Positions 55,448 to 64,000 of a stretch of DNA of 64,000 nucleotides are shown piece after piece. The notes beneath the pieces are model-generated. The model had not been told where the DNA came from and did no database searches. It worked only from the letters and a program-made list of their open reading frames with translations. The stretch is from Streptomyces sp. DH5 (GTDB lineage: Bacteria > Actinomycetota > Actinomycetes > Streptomycetales > Streptomycetaceae): the NCBI RefSeq assembly GCF_020873915.1, contig NZ_JAHWGP010000034.1:26132-90131 (forward strand), given 5' to 3'. Both the position numbers and the translations under genes were made by a program. Every line of letters starts with the position of its first letter. Within the stretch, counting starts at the first letter, position 1.

Positions 55448-56362
55448 GTGGACAGCATGCGTGATCGTTTCGCCCCCGTCGTCACCCGGCTGCTCGACGA
55501 GGACCCGCGGGTCGCGGTGGTGCTCGCCGACATCGGCGTGGCCGACTTCACCGAGGCACTGCGGCGGCACCCGGACCGGGTCGTCAACGTGGGCATCCGT
55601 GAGCAGCTGCTGGTCGGGGCGGCGGCCGGAATGGCGCTGACCGGACTGCGGCCCGTCGTGCACACCTTCGCGAGCTTCCTGGTCGAGCGGCCGTTCGAAC
55701 AGGTCAAGCTGGACCTGGGGCACCAGGACGCCGGGGCGGTGCTGGTGAGTGCCGCCGCCTCCTTCGACTGGCCCGCCGGCGGCTACACGCACATGGCCCC
55801 GGGCGACGTGGCGCTGCTGGACACCCTGGACGGCTGGACCGTGCACGTGCCGGGGCATCCGGACGAGGCCGAGACGTTGCTTCGGCACGCGGTGGCGGCG
55901 GGTGACGACAAGGTGTACGTACGCCTGTCGCTGCAGACCAACGCACGGCCGCTGCCCGTGGACGGGCAGCGGCTGCACACCGTACGCGAAGGGCGCTCGG
56001 GGGTCGTGATCGCCGTCGGACCCCTTCTGGACACCGTGCTCGACGCGACGGAGGGCCTGGACGTCACCGTGCTCCACGCCACCACCGTGCGGCCCTTCGA
56101 CGCGGCCGGTCTGCGCCGTGCCACCGGGACGGCGGGGACCGATGTCGTGCTCGTCGAGCCGTATCTGGCGGGTACGTCGACGGCGGCGGCGAACGACGCG
56201 CTGGCCGACGTGCCGCACCGGGTGCTGGGGCTGGGGGTGGGCCGGGCCGAGCTGCGGCGGTACGGGCGGATCGACGAGCACGCCGCCGCCCACGGTCTGG
56301 ACGCCCGGTCGCTGCGGGCACGCATCGGCGCGTTCGTCGGGGCGGTGCCGCAGAGGGCGTGA
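55448..56362 (+). CDS. Transketolase, C-terminal (pyrimidine-binding) subunit
   Basis: This 304-residue protein supplies the other half of the enzyme. The catalytic Glu is in VVNVGIREQLLVGAAAGMALTG, which activates the thiamine ring. HTFASFLVERPFEQVKLDLGHQ and the GGYTHMAPGDVALLDTL segment follow. The C-terminal domain includes VLVEPYLAGTSTAA. GTG 55448 is chosen because GAAGGGA lies nine bases upstream; the in-frame GTG at 55406 overlaps the previous stop but lacks a site. It forms an operon with the N-terminal subunit. Confidence 0.9.
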   Translation: MDSMRDRFAPVVTRLLDEDPRVAVVLADIGVADFTEALRRHPDRVVNVGIREQLLVGAAAGMALTGLRPVVHTFASFLVERPFEQVKLDLGHQDAGAVLVSAAASFDWPAGGYTHMAPGDVALLDTLDGWTVHVPGHPDEAETLLRHAVAAGDDKVYVRLSLQTNARPLPVDGQRLHTVREGRSGVVIAVGPLLDTVLDATEGLDVTVLHATTVRPFDAAGLRRATGTAGTDVVLVEPYLAGTSTAAANDALADVPHRVLGLGVGRAELRRYGRIDEHAAAHGLDARSLRARIGAFVGAVPQRA

Positions 56363-56496
56363 CGGGGGCGGAACGGACCGCTCCCGGGGCGGGCGCGTCC
56401 GGTCTGCCCCGCCCAGGCGCCGTCCGCCACCTCGCCGGGACCGGGGAAACACGGCCCCGTGCCGGCCTGGCCGGGCGTCGGAAGCGCCCGAGGGCG

Positions 56497-56856
56497 TCAG
56501 TTCGCGGGCGGCAGCCCCAGCCGGGGGTGGGTCTGCTGGAGGACGACCGGAGCGGCCTGACGCCAGGAGTCGGCGAGGATGTCACGCAGTTCGCCCTCGT
56601 CCTCCAGGGCGGCGAGGCGGACCCTGACCCAGGCGAACTGGGCCTCGTGGTCGGCGATCCAGAACTTCTCCGGTTCGGCGAGGGCCAGTTCGTCGCGCTC
56701 CTCCTTGGGGCAGCGCACGGCGACGGAGGTCTCCTCCTCGGGCAGGGTGGCGAACATCTTCCCCGCGACCCGGAACGTGGGCATGCTCCAGGCGATCCTC
56801 TCCGTCGTCTCCGGCAGGGAGAGGGCGATCCGTCGTACGTCTTCGGCATCCGGCAT
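56497..56856 (-). CDS. MmcQ/YjbR-family protein
   Basis: This 119-residue protein of the YjbR fold has AEDVRRIALSLPETTERIAWSMPTFRVAGKMFATLPEEETSVAVRCP and ADHEAQFAWVRVRLAALEDEGELRDILADSWR. Members are called DNA-binding from structure, but the role is unproven. ATG 56856 begins the conserved part and has no clear ribosome site. It lies 30 bp after the GNAT gene on the same strand. Confidence 0.9.
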   Translation of the reverse strand: MPDAEDVRRIALSLPETTERIAWSMPTFRVAGKMFATLPEEETSVAVRCPKEERDELALAEPEKFWIADHEAQFAWVRVRLAALEDEGELRDILADSWRQAAPVVLQQTHPRLGLPPAN

Positions 56857-56886
56857 GACAGGCACCGTAGCGGCCCGCACCGACAA

Positions 56887-57429
56887 TCATCCGGCGGCCG
56901 CTGTCGCGGCCCCCGGCAGACGCTTGTAGTAGATCGTCGTCGGCCGCAGCACCCCGGCCGGGTCGGCCGCGTAGTCCGGTATGGCGCCGACCGCGGTCCA
57001 GCCGCTGGAGCGGTAGAGGCGCTCGGCGGGACTGCCGCTCTCGGTGTCCAGGTGCAGCAGGGTGACCCCCCGCGCGGTGGCCTCCTCCTCCGCGACGGCC
57101 AGCAGTGCCCGTCCCAGACCCCGGCCGCGGGCCGCACGGTGCACCATCAGCTTCACCAGTTCGGCGCGGTGCGTGCTGTTGGGCTTGTCGGGGAGGACGA
57201 GGCTCACGGTGCCGAGCGCCCGGCCGGGTTCCTCGTACGCCACCCAGACGAGGAGGTGCCCGGCGGCGACGGCCGTGGACCGTTCCCGCCACCAGGCGAC
57301 CGCCTCCGCGCGGTCGAGCGGGGCGAGGAAGCCCACGGAGGCGCCGCCCTCCACGGTGTCGGTCAGCAGATCGGCCAACTCCTCGGACATGGCGTCGAGT
57401 CGCGCGGCGTCGGCACGGAGGGTCTTCAC
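56887..57429 (-). CDS. GNAT-family N-acetyltransferase
   Basis: This 180-residue protein has the acetyl-CoA-binding motif A in VKLMVHRAARGRGLGRALLAVAEEEATARG (RGRGLG pyrophosphate loop). It also has motif B in LLHLDTESGSPAERLYRSSGWTAVGAIPDYA. The substrate is unknown. GTG 57429 overlaps the stop of the XRE-cupin gene by four bases (GTGA), so it is coupled to and controlled with that regulator. Confidence 0.93.
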   Translation of the reverse strand: MKTLRADAARLDAMSEELADLLTDTVEGGASVGFLAPLDRAEAVAWWRERSTAVAAGHLLVWVAYEEPGRALGTVSLVLPDKPNSTHRAELVKLMVHRAARGRGLGRALLAVAEEEATARGVTLLHLDTESGSPAERLYRSSGWTAVGAIPDYAADPAGVLRPTTIYYKRLPGAATAAAG

Positions 57430-58010
57430 GGCCTGACCACCGCCAGCACGTAGCGCACGTCACCGGGGCCGGGGCAGCGGAACCGGGTCGGGCCCCAGAC
57501 CCGCAGCCGGAGGCAGTCGCCGTCGCCGAGGCGGTGCTCGACGTCCTCGGCCGTCACGGAGAGGGCACCCGCCAGGACCCAGATGTGCTGTTCCAGGCCC
57601 GGCACGGGCGGCCGGTCGTAGGCGATGTCGGCACCGGCGACGAGGCGCCCCTCGACGAGTTCGCCGCGCAGTCCGCCGTGCGGCGGGGAGACCGACCGGC
57701 GGACGAATCCGGAGGCCCGGTCCTCCCACACCCCCTGGTCGGCGGCGCGCACCACGGGCGCGGGTTCCGCCTCGATCTCGCTGAGCAGCTGGGACATGGT
57801 CCGGCCGTAGACGGCGCACAGGCGGTTGAGCAGGGCGGCGGTGGGACTGGTCTCCGCCCGCTCCGCGCGGGAGAGGGTGGACCGGCTGATGCCGGTGCGC
57901 TCCGCCAGCCCGCCCAGGGACCAGCCGTGCTCGGCGCGGAGTGCGGCCAGTCGTGAGCCGAGCCGGACGTCGAGGGGGTCCGGGGTGGCCCCCGACTCTT
58001 CCTGTTTCAC
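57426..58010 (-). CDS. XRE-family regulator with cupin domain
   Basis: This 194-residue protein has an N-terminal helix-turn-helix, LGSRLAALRAEHGWSLGGLAERTGISRSTLSRAERAETSPTAALLNRLCAVYG. A C-terminal cupin follows, with GELVEGRLVAGADIAYDRPPVPGLEQHIWVLAGALSVTAEDVEHRLGDGDCLRLRVWGP. This class senses small ligands and usually represses its own operon. GTG 58010 abuts a perfect dyad at 58011-58031, which probably mediates autoregulation. It is coupled to the GNAT gene downstream. Confidence 0.92.
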   Translation of the reverse strand: MKQEESGATPDPLDVRLGSRLAALRAEHGWSLGGLAERTGISRSTLSRAERAETSPTAALLNRLCAVYGRTMSQLLSEIEAEPAPVVRAADQGVWEDRASGFVRRSVSPPHGGLRGELVEGRLVAGADIAYDRPPVPGLEQHIWVLAGALSVTAEDVEHRLGDGDCLRLRVWGPTRFRCPGPGDVRYVLAVVRP

Positions 58011-58031
58011 ATCCGGGACGATATCCCGGAT
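58011..58031. promoter_or_regulatory. Perfect dyad adjoining the XRE-cupin start
   Basis: ATCCGGGA (58011-58018) and TCCCGGAT (58024-58031) form a perfect inverted repeat with a five-base centre, immediately before GTG 58010. A protein bound here would block the gene's own transcription or a leaderless start. Confidence 0.7.
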
Positions 58032-58054
58032 ACGAGACGCACGGAAGAGGGCCC

Positions 58055-58960
58055 CTACGCTTCCTCGCCCGCCGCGCGGAGCGCGTCCAGGACCGGCCGG
58101 ATCAGCGGGTGCTCCTCCGCGCCCCGGCGCACGGCGGCGAAGACCCGGCGGGTCGGGGCCACGCCGTCGACCGGGCGGACGACCACTCCCGCGAGATCGG
58201 TGCCGCGCAGCGCCGAACGGGGCACCAGGGCGACGCCCGCGTCCGCGGAGGCGAGGGCGACCACCGCCCGGAAGTCGTCCGAGGAGTGCTCCAGGCGAGG
58301 CTGGAAACCGGCGTTCTCGCAGGCGAGGACCACCACGTCGTGACACGGGTTGCCGGGGTACGGGCCGATCCAGGCGTCCTTGGCCAGTTCGGCGAGCGGC
58401 ACCTCGGGCGCGTCGGCCAGGCGGTGGGTGACGGGGACGACCGCGTCGAAGGGTTCGGAGTACAGCGGTACGTGGGTCAGCCGCGGGTCGTCGGCGGGAG
58501 GTGCCCCGCGGTACTCGACCGCCACGGCGACGTCGACCTGCCGGTCGAGGACCATCGGCAGGCTGGCGTCCCCCTCGGCGTCCTGCACCCGGATGCGGAT
58601 GCCGGGCGCCGATCCGGCGAGGCGGGCCACCGCGGGAGCGACGACCCGGGCGATCCCGGTGGCGAAGGCGGCGACCGTGACGGTACCGGCCTCCCCCGAG
58701 CCGTAGGCGGCCAGCTCGGCCTCCGCCCGCTCCAGCTGGGCCAGGACGGCGTTGGTGTGGCCGAGCAGGATCTCGCCGGCCGGGGTGAGGCGTACGCCCT
58801 TGGCGCCCCGCTCGACGAGGCGGTGGCCGGTCTCCTGCTCGAGGGCGGCGAGCTGCTGGGAGACGGCCGAGGGGGTCAGGTACAGCGCGGCGGCCGCCGC
58901 CGTGACCGTGCGGTGGTCCGCCACCGCACGGAGGATGTGGAGCCGCCGCGCCTCGATCAT
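58055..58960 (-). CDS. LysR-family transcriptional regulator
   Basis: This 301-residue protein has the LysR winged helix at residues 3-60 (EARRLHILRAVADHRTVTAAAAALYLTPSAVSQQLAALEQETGHRLVERG). The two-lobed effector domain includes VTVAAFATGIARVVAPAVARLA and WIGPYPGNPCHDVV. ATG 58960 may be leaderless, since GACAAT lies seven to eight bases upstream. It is 36 bp downstream of kbl on the same strand, so it could regulate threonine degradation or act independently. Confidence 0.93.
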   Translation of the reverse strand: MIEARRLHILRAVADHRTVTAAAAALYLTPSAVSQQLAALEQETGHRLVERGAKGVRLTPAGEILLGHTNAVLAQLERAEAELAAYGSGEAGTVTVAAFATGIARVVAPAVARLAGSAPGIRIRVQDAEGDASLPMVLDRQVDVAVAVEYRGAPPADDPRLTHVPLYSEPFDAVVPVTHRLADAPEVPLAELAKDAWIGPYPGNPCHDVVVLACENAGFQPRLEHSSDDFRAVVALASADAGVALVPRSALRGTDLAGVVVRPVDGVAPTRRVFAAVRRGAEEHPLIRPVLDALRAAGEEA

Positions 58961-58996
58961 GCAGGCGATTGTCTCAAATCGCTCGGTGTGCTCCGC

Positions 58997-60196
58997 TCAG
59001 GCGGCGAGCTCCGCCCGGGCCGCCACGAAGGCGTCCACCGCGCGGTTCACGTCGTCGGTGGAGTGCGCCGCGGACAGCTGGACGCGGATGCGGGCCTGGC
59101 CCTGCGGCACCACCGGGTAGGAGAAGCCGATCACGTACACCCCGCGCTCCAGCAGCAGCTCGGCCATGCGGCCCGCCTCCGACGCGTCGCCGATCATCAC
59201 CGGGGCGATGGCGTGGTCGCCGGGGAGGATGTCGAAGCCCTCCTCGGTCATCCGGCGGCGGAACAGGGCGGTGTTCTCGGCGAGGCGGACGCGCAGGTCG
59301 TCGGCGGACTCCAGCAGGTCGAGGACCTTGAGGGAGGCGGCGGCGATCACCGGGGCGAGCGTGTTGGAGAACAGGTACGGGCGGGAGCGCTGGCGCAGCA
59401 GGGCGACGATCTCCGCGCGGGCGGCGACGTAGCCGCCGGAGGCGCCGCCGAGGGCCTTGCCGAGGGTGCCGGTGACGATGTCGACGCGGTCCATGACGCC
59501 GTGCAGTTCGGGCGTGCCGCGCCCGCCGGGGCCGACGAAGCCGACGGCGTGCGAGTCGTCGACCATGACCATGGCGCCGTGCCGGTCGGCGAGGTCGCAG
59601 ATCTCCCCCAGCGGGGCGACGTAGCCGTCCATGGAGAAGACGCCGTCGGTGACGATCAGCGTGCGGCGCGCCCCGCCCTCCGCGGCCTCCTTGAGCTGCC
59701 GCTCCAGGTCGGCCATGTCGCGGTTGGCGTAGCGGAAGCGGCGGGCCTTCGACAGCCGGATGCCGTCGATGATCGACGCGTGGTTGAGCGCGTCGGAGAT
59801 CACCGCGTCCTCGGGTCCGAGCAGCGTCTCGAAGACACCGCCGTTGGCGTCGAAGCAGGAGGAGTAGAGGATCGTGTCCTCCTGACCGAGGAACGCCGAC
59901 AGCCGCGCCTCCAGTTCCTTGTGCACCTCCTGGGTGCCGCAGATGAAGCGGACGGAGGCCATGCCGTAGCCCCACCGGTCGAGGGCCTCGTGGGCGGCGG
60001 CGACCACCTCGGGGTGGTCGGCGAGCCCCAGGTAGTTGTTGGCGCAGAAGTTGAGGACCTCACCCGGGCGGCCGCCGGCCGTGACGTTCACGGTGGCGGA
60101 CTGCGGGGTGCCGATGACGCGCTCGGGCTTGTGCAGGCCGGCGGCGCGGATCTCGTCGAGGGTGGCGCGCAGGTCGTCGCGCACGGAGTCGAACAT
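58997..60196 (-). CDS. kbl: Glycine C-acetyltransferase (2-amino-3-ketobutyrate CoA ligase)
   Basis: This 399-residue PLP enzyme is of the alpha-oxoamine synthase family. It has [69 protein letters not shown] and the PLP lysine in [18 protein letters not shown]. It splits 2-amino-3-ketobutyrate with CoA to glycine and acetyl-CoA, the second step of threonine breakdown. ATG 60196 follows AAGGAG. It is 30 bp downstream of tdh, forming an operon. Confidence 0.96.
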   Translation of the reverse strand: MFDSVRDDLRATLDEIRAAGLHKPERVIGTPQSATVNVTAGGRPGEVLNFCANNYLGLADHPEVVAAAHEALDRWGYGMASVRFICGTQEVHKELEARLSAFLGQEDTILYSSCFDANGGVFETLLGPEDAVISDALNHASIIDGIRLSKARRFRYANRDMADLERQLKEAAEGGARRTLIVTDGVFSMDGYVAPLGEICDLADRHGAMVMVDDSHAVGFVGPGGRGTPELHGVMDRVDIVTGTLGKALGGASGGYVAARAEIVALLRQRSRPYLFSNTLAPVIAAASLKVLDLLESADDLRVRLAENTALFRRRMTEEGFDILPGDHAIAPVMIGDASEAGRMAELLLERGVYVIGFSYPVVPQGQARIRVQLSAAHSTDDVNRAVDAFVAARAELAA

Positions 60197-60226
60197 GTCG
60201 GGAAGCTCCTTGGGGGGGCGGAGGAC

Positions 60227-61255
60227 CTACGCGGTCCAGTCGAGGATGATCTTGCCGCTCTTGCCGGCGGCCGCGTCCTCGAAGGCTGCGTCGAAGTCGC
60301 GGTAGGAGTAGCGGCCGGTGATCACCGGGGCGAGGTCGAGCCCACCCTCGAGCAGCACCGACATGGCGTACCAGGTCTCGAACATCTCCCGGCCGTAGAT
60401 GCCCTTGATGGTGATCATCGAGGTGACGATCTTCGACCAGTCGACCGGGAACTCCTCGGCGGGCAGGCCGAGCATCGCGATGCGGCCGCCGTGCGTCATG
60501 TTGTCGATCATGTCGCGCACGGCCTCGGGGCGGCCGGACATCTCCAGACCGATGTCGAAGCCCTCGCGCAGGCCGAGGGTGCCCTGTCCGTCGGCGATCG
60601 TCGTCTCGGCGACGTTGAGCGCGAGGGTCGCACCGATCTTGCGGGCGAGTTCCAGGCGCTCCTCGCTGACGTCGGTGATCACCACGTTGCGGGCGCCCGC
60701 GTGCCGTGCCACGGCGGCGGCCATGAGGCCGATCGGGCCGGCGCCGGTGATCAGGACGTCCTCGCCGACCAGCGGGAAGGACAGCGCGGTGTGCACCGCG
60801 TTGCCGAACGGGTCGAAGATCGCGGCGACGTCGAGGTCGACGGGGACCCGGTGCACCCAGACGTTGCCGGCGGGCAGGACGACGTACTCGGCGAAGGCGC
60901 CGTCGCGTCCGACGCCGAGGCCGACCGTGGCCCGGCACAGGTGACGGCGGCCCGCCAGGCAGTTGCGGCACTTGCCGCACACCAGGTGGCCCTCGCCGCT
61001 CACCCGGTCACCGATGCCGATGTCGGTGACGTCCCGGCCGGCCTCCACGACCTCACCGACGAACTCGTGGCCGAGGACCAGCGGCGTGCTGATCGTCTGC
61101 CGGGCCCAGCCGTCCCAGGCCCTGATGTGCAGGTCGGTGCCGCAGATACCGGTGCGCAGCACCTTGATCAGCACGTCGCCGGGTCCGACGGCGGGCTCCG
61201 GGACGTCCGTGAGCCACAGTCCGGGCTCCGCCTTCTCCTTGACCAGCGCCTTCAA
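60227..61255 (-). CDS. tdh: L-threonine 3-dehydrogenase
   Basis: This is a 342-residue zinc-dependent medium-chain dehydrogenase. The catalytic zinc region is [20 protein letters not shown] with [12 protein letters not shown]. The structural zinc cysteines are [15 protein letters not shown], the nucleotide loop is [21 protein letters not shown] and the typical [11 protein letters not shown] segment is present. It oxidises threonine to 2-amino-3-ketobutyrate, which kbl uses. The start is TTG 61255 with GGAG eight bases upstream. Confidence 0.95.
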   Translation of the reverse strand: MKALVKEKAEPGLWLTDVPEPAVGPGDVLIKVLRTGICGTDLHIRAWDGWARQTISTPLVLGHEFVGEVVEAGRDVTDIGIGDRVSGEGHLVCGKCRNCLAGRRHLCRATVGLGVGRDGAFAEYVVLPAGNVWVHRVPVDLDVAAIFDPFGNAVHTALSFPLVGEDVLITGAGPIGLMAAAVARHAGARNVVITDVSEERLELARKIGATLALNVAETTIADGQGTLGLREGFDIGLEMSGRPEAVRDMIDNMTHGGRIAMLGLPAEEFPVDWSKIVTSMITIKGIYGREMFETWYAMSVLLEGGLDLAPVITGRYSYRDFDAAFEDAAAGKSGKIILDWTA

Positions 61256-61410
61256 CGCTTCGGCTCCTGAGGGGTGAGTCCCGGCCGCGGGGCATGCCGA
61301 ACAGGCCCCGGCCCGGGATGAGGAGTGGAATGCACTGCAATCTGCCGTACGACACCCTCACCGGTCCATCGAGGTTTTCTTAAGCGCGGCCACAGCTTTG
61401 CTTCACACCG

Positions 61411-62013
61411 TCACCCCATCGGCGGCGCGGGCGGTGCGTACGGCGGCAGTCCGCCGTCCTCCCGGCCCTCCAGCCGCTGGACGAGGTCGGTGGCCCGCGC
61501 CTTGATGGCGTCGAGCCCCGGCCGGCCCCAGGCCCGCGGCCGGACGTCGGCGACCGAGACGGTGCCCAGCACCGTGCCGGTGCTGTCGACGAGCGGAGCG
61601 CCCAGATAGGAGCGGATGCCGAACTCGTCCACTGCCGGGTTGCCGGCGAACCTCGGGTAGTCGCTCACGTCCTCCAGCGCCAGTGCCCTGCGCCGGGCCA
61701 CGACGTGGGGGCAGAAGCCGTGGTCGCGGGGCAGCACCCGGCCCAGCTGGGCGCCGCCGCCGTCGCCGCGGAGGACCGGCGCGACGGCGGGGGTGTGCAG
61801 GCCCGCGAAGAACTGCCCTTCCCCACCGGGGAAGTTGACCATGGCGTACGGCGCTCCGGTGAGCTCCGCGAGTCCGTAGGCGAAGACGTCGAGCGACGGC
61901 TCGGGGTGGTCCCCGAGTCCCAGTGCGCGCAGCCTGCGGATGCGGGCCGGCGCCTCCTTGTCCTCGGGGGTGAGCAGCAGACGACCGGCCGGGCGGGGCG
62001 GGTCGTAGCTCAT
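61411..62013 (-). CDS. GAF-domain protein beside the conservon
   Basis: This 200-residue protein is essentially one GAF domain. It begins RIRRLRALGLGDHPEPSLDVFAYGLAELTGAPYAMVNFPGGEGQFFAGL and continues with DHGFCPHVVARRRALALEDVSDYPRFAGNPAV and GIRSYLGAPLVDSTGTVLGTVSVAD. It probably senses a small ligand or redox state; FCPHV includes a cysteine and histidine. ATG 62013 has GGGAG upstream. It lies 58 bp downstream of the conservon GTPase and is likely its last gene. Confidence 0.88.
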   Translation of the reverse strand: MSYDPPRPAGRLLLTPEDKEAPARIRRLRALGLGDHPEPSLDVFAYGLAELTGAPYAMVNFPGGEGQFFAGLHTPAVAPVLRGDGGGAQLGRVLPRDHGFCPHVVARRRALALEDVSDYPRFAGNPAVDEFGIRSYLGAPLVDSTGTVLGTVSVADVRPRAWGRPGLDAIKARATDLVQRLEGREDGGLPPYAPPAPPMG

Positions 62014-62071
62014 GGCCGGGCTCCCGGATCGTGGGCGTGGTTCATGCAGGGGCTCCGAGGGTGTGCGGGGG

Positions 62072-62701
62072 TCACGTGCGGGCGCCGTACCCGGTCGTGG
62101 CGGTGGGGGCGTGGACGAGGAGGTGGCGGACGAGGGTCAGCAGGGTCTGGACGCCGGAGCTGGAGATGCGGGCGTCGCAGCACACGACGGGGACGTCGGC
62201 GGGGAGGTCGAGGGCGGCACGCACCTCGCCGGGGTCGTAGTGGAAGGCGCCGTCGAACTCGTTGACGGCGATGACGAATCCGAGGCCGCGCTGCTCGAAG
62301 AAGTCGACCGCCGCGAAGCACTCCTCCAGGCGTCGGGTGTCGGCGAGGACGACCGCGCCGAGCGCGCCCTCGCAGAGCTCGTCCCACATGAACCAGAACC
62401 GTTCCTGGCCGGGTGTGCCGAAGAGGTACAGCACGTGCTCGGCGTCGAGGGTGATGCGGCCGAAGTCCATGGCGACGGTGGTCTCGACCTTGTTCTCGAT
62501 GCCGTCGAGGTTGTCGGTGGCGGCACCGGCCGTGGTGAGGAGTTCCTCCGTGCTGAGCGGCGCGATCTCGCTGACCGCGCCGACGAACGTCGTCTTGCCC
62601 ACACCGAACCCGCCCGCCACCAGGATCTTGAGCGCGGTCGGGAACGGGTCGCCGCCGTGGTCCGCACCGGCGGCCCGGTCAGAGCTGTCGTCGTAGTCCA
62701 T
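62072..62701 (-). CDS. Conservon small GTPase (CvnD type)
   Basis: This 209-residue ATP/GTP-binding protein has P-loop LVAGGFGVGKTTFVGAVSEI, the switch segment ETTVAMDFGRITLD, G3-like YLFGTPGQERFWFMWDEL and G4-like IAVNEFDG. It resembles the CvnD proteins that act with CvnA-C as a membrane-linked G-protein-like complex. ATG 62701 lies inside the 3' end of the DUF742 gene (23-bp overlap), so expression is coupled. Confidence 0.94.
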   Translation of the reverse strand: MDYDDSSDRAAGADHGGDPFPTALKILVAGGFGVGKTTFVGAVSEIAPLSTEELLTTAGAATDNLDGIENKVETTVAMDFGRITLDAEHVLYLFGTPGQERFWFMWDELCEGALGAVVLADTRRLEECFAAVDFFEQRGLGFVIAVNEFDGAFHYDPGEVRAALDLPADVPVVCCDARISSSGVQTLLTLVRHLLVHAPTATTGYGART

Positions 62702-63050
62702 CGAGCACTGCCTCCAGAAGGGCCCGGTCCGTCGGATTGTGAGGGAACGCGGGGGGTTTGTCGGTCAGCGCCCCGCATTCGACGAGGTCCGCCAGCAGCA
62801 CCTTGGTGACGGCCACGGGCAGCCCGAGATGGGCGGCGACCTCGGCGACCGGCACGGGCGCGCGGCACAGGTCGAGGGCCTGGGCGTGCTCGGGTCCGAG
62901 GTAGCCGAGGGGGGTGGCGCCGGTGGCTCTGACCTGCGACAGCAGGTCGAGGGCGACGGTGGGGCGGGTCCGGCCGTCGCTGACCGTGAAGGGGCGTACC
63001 AGCCGGCCGGCCGCGTCGTCGAGCCACGGCCCGTCGCCGGCCGCCGTCAC
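62679..63050 (-). CDS. Conservon DUF742 protein (CvnC type)
   Basis: This 123-residue protein begins with the family sequence PWLDDAAGRLVRPFTVSDGRTRPTVALDLLSQVRAT. It has the helix-turn-helix-like DUF742 part LCRAPVPVAEVAAHLGLPVAVTKVLLADLVECGALT. GTG 63050 is chosen because GAGG lies eight bases upstream; TTG 63056 would overlap the previous stop but with poor spacing. Confidence 0.92.
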   Translation of the reverse strand: MTAAGDGPWLDDAAGRLVRPFTVSDGRTRPTVALDLLSQVRATGATPLGYLGPEHAQALDLCRAPVPVAEVAAHLGLPVAVTKVLLADLVECGALTDKPPAFPHNPTDRALLEAVLDGLRRQL

Positions 63051-63052
63051 GT

Positions 63053-63487
63053 TCAAGGCCTCATCGCCGGCGGTTCGACGCCCTGCTGGCGGGGTGCGGT
63101 CATCAGGTACGGGCGGACGGACTTGACCAGCATCGCCATCTCGTAGCCGAGCACCGCCGCGTCCGCCTCCCGGCCGGCCATCACGGCGAGGCAGGTGCCG
63201 GAGCCGGCGGTGGTGACGAACAGCAGCGTCGAGTCGAGTTCGACGACCACCTGGCGGACGTCGCCGCCGTCGCCGAAGCGGACGCCCGCGCTGCGGCCGA
63301 GGGAGTACAGGCCGGAGGCGAGGGCCGCCATGTGGTCGGCGCTGTCCGGGTCGAGCCCGTGCACGGACTTCACCAGCCCGTCGCAGGACAGCAGTACGGC
63401 ACTGTTCGTGTGCGGCACGCGCTGCACGAGGCCGCTCATCAGCCAGTCGAGGTCGGAAACCTGGGCGGTCGGCGCATCGCTCGCCAT
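63053..63487 (-). CDS. Conservon roadblock/LC7 protein (CvnB type)
   Basis: This 144-residue roadblock domain has DLDWLMSGLVQRVPHTNSAVLLSCDGLVKSVHGLDPDSADHMAALASGLYSLGRSAG and VVVELDSTLLFVTTAGSGTCLAVMAGREADAAVLGYEMAMLVKSV. Such domains bind the small GTPase. ATG 63487 follows AAGGAG. ATG 63547, which overlaps the kinase stop as ATGA, is an alternative that would add 20 residues. Confidence 0.93.
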   Translation of the reverse strand: MASDAPTAQVSDLDWLMSGLVQRVPHTNSAVLLSCDGLVKSVHGLDPDSADHMAALASGLYSLGRSAGVRFGDGGDVRQVVVELDSTLLFVTTAGSGTCLAVMAGREADAAVLGYEMAMLVKSVRPYLMTAPRQQGVEPPAMRP

Positions 63488-63543
63488 GGTGGATCGACTC
63501 CTTGGGGTACGAAGGTCTGAGGGAGCGCTGGGGGTGGGGGTGG

Positions 63544-64000
63544 TCATCCGGCGGGTGCGCTCCCGTCCTGCCGGACGGTGTGTTCACCGCGGGGCGCGGT
63601 GGCGGACCGCCGCGGGGCGGCGGGCGGTTCCTGCCGGGACTCGGCCAGGCTGACGCCCCGCTGGAAGGCCGCCATGAGCTGGGGGTCGTGGCCGGCGGTG
63701 TCGCCGGTCTCCTGGCGGGGCGCGGGGCCGTCGCGCAGTTGGGGCGCGATGTGCTCCTGGGCGCGTCGGCGGGGCAGCCGGGGTCTGCCCATGGTGCCGC
63801 GCACCGTGGTGCCGCGCGGGGTGAGGGGCGTGGTTCCGTGGTCGGTGAGGGCGTCCCGGTCACCGGGGTGGACGCCGGGGACGGCCTCGGCCGGGGTGGT
63901 GGGGCGCGTCTCGCGGGCGCCGCGCAGGACCCGGTCGGTCTCCCCGAAGGCGATCTCGACGCTGTGGACGTCCTTGAGACGGGCGAGCTGGGAGGGGGTG
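63544..64000 (-). CDS. Conservon sensor kinase-like protein (CvnA type), C-terminal part
   Basis: Only the last 151 residues are in the window; the gene enters from the right edge. They form the disordered Pro/Arg-rich tail typical of CvnA proteins, with MGRPRLPRRRAQEHIAPQLRD and the conserved DPQLMAAFQRGVSLAESRQ near the end. The kinase domain lies outside. Identity rests on this tail and on the gene order CvnA-CvnB-CvnC-CvnD. Confidence 0.85.
   Translation of the reverse strand, partial: TPSQLARLKDVHSVEIAFGETDRVLRGARETRPTTPAEAVPGVHPGDRDALTDHGTTPLTPRGTTVRGTMGRPRLPRRRAQEHIAPQLRDGPAPRQETGDTAGHDPQLMAAFQRGVSLAESRQEPPAAPRRSATAPRGEHTVRQDGSAPAG

Overview
The window is chromosomal DNA of a Streptomyces-like actinomycete. 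It has very high G+C with GC-rich third codon positions, many GTG/TTG starts, several apparently leaderless genes, a conservon (roadblock, DUF742 and small GTPase genes), a monomeric isocitrate dehydrogenase, a fused SecDF and many short GC hairpins. From memory, the ABC exporter with a SoxR-type promoter near the monomeric IDH gene and the inositol cluster resembles the SCO6970-SCO7008 neighbourhood of S. coelicolor; I could not check this.

Layout. 1-3.0 kb: tail of a LuxR-type response regulator, a small membrane/secreted protein and SecDF. 3.1-6.5 kb: an ABC exporter behind a SoxR/MerR-type promoter and an MscS channel. 6.7-10.2 kb: isocitrate dehydrogenase, a frameshifted DUF5713 gene and an N-formylglutamate amidohydrolase-like protein. 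10.5-15.8 kb: a four-gene island of ECF-like sigma factor, overlapping 174-residue partner, cytoplasmic subtilisin-like protease and divergent TPR-CHAT caspase-like protein. This looks like a regulated protease or conflict system and is the best candidate for an undescribed system.

15.9-39.7 kb is a cyclitol/inositol utilisation region. It holds a Gfo/Idh/MocA oxidoreductase, a TMEM175-like channel, LacI regulator, PhyH dioxygenase, SDR, two inositol-dehydrogenase-like genes, a sugar-phosphate isomerase, a sugar ABC transporter, and iolC-aldolase-iolB-iolD-gntR. Within it, a 6,505-bp unit is present twice in direct tandem (17714-24218 and 24219-30723) with a 6-bp GAGTAG microhomology at the ends. 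The junction fuses the first 120 residues of the TMEM175 protein in frame to residues 44-300 of the isomerase. The only two differences I found between copies both change the DNA-binding region of the LacI regulator.

39.7-54.6 kb is mixed housekeeping and accessory DNA: DUF427, aldo/keto reductase, EEP phosphatase, two NUDIX-type proteins, DUF309, a decayed cobF, a diacylglycerol-kinase-like protein, TauE, thiolase, Dps, DUF3140, an HhH protein, a PF04672 methyltransferase and a NarL-type two-component system. It also contains two of the three identical tRNA-Pro(GGG) genes of the window; the third is at 15.9 kb. 54.6-61.3 kb: a split transketolase behind a second SoxR/MerR-like promoter, an MmcQ-like protein, GNAT, XRE-cupin, LysR, and the kbl-tdh threonine degradation pair. 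61.4-64 kb: a GAF protein and a conservon running off the right edge.
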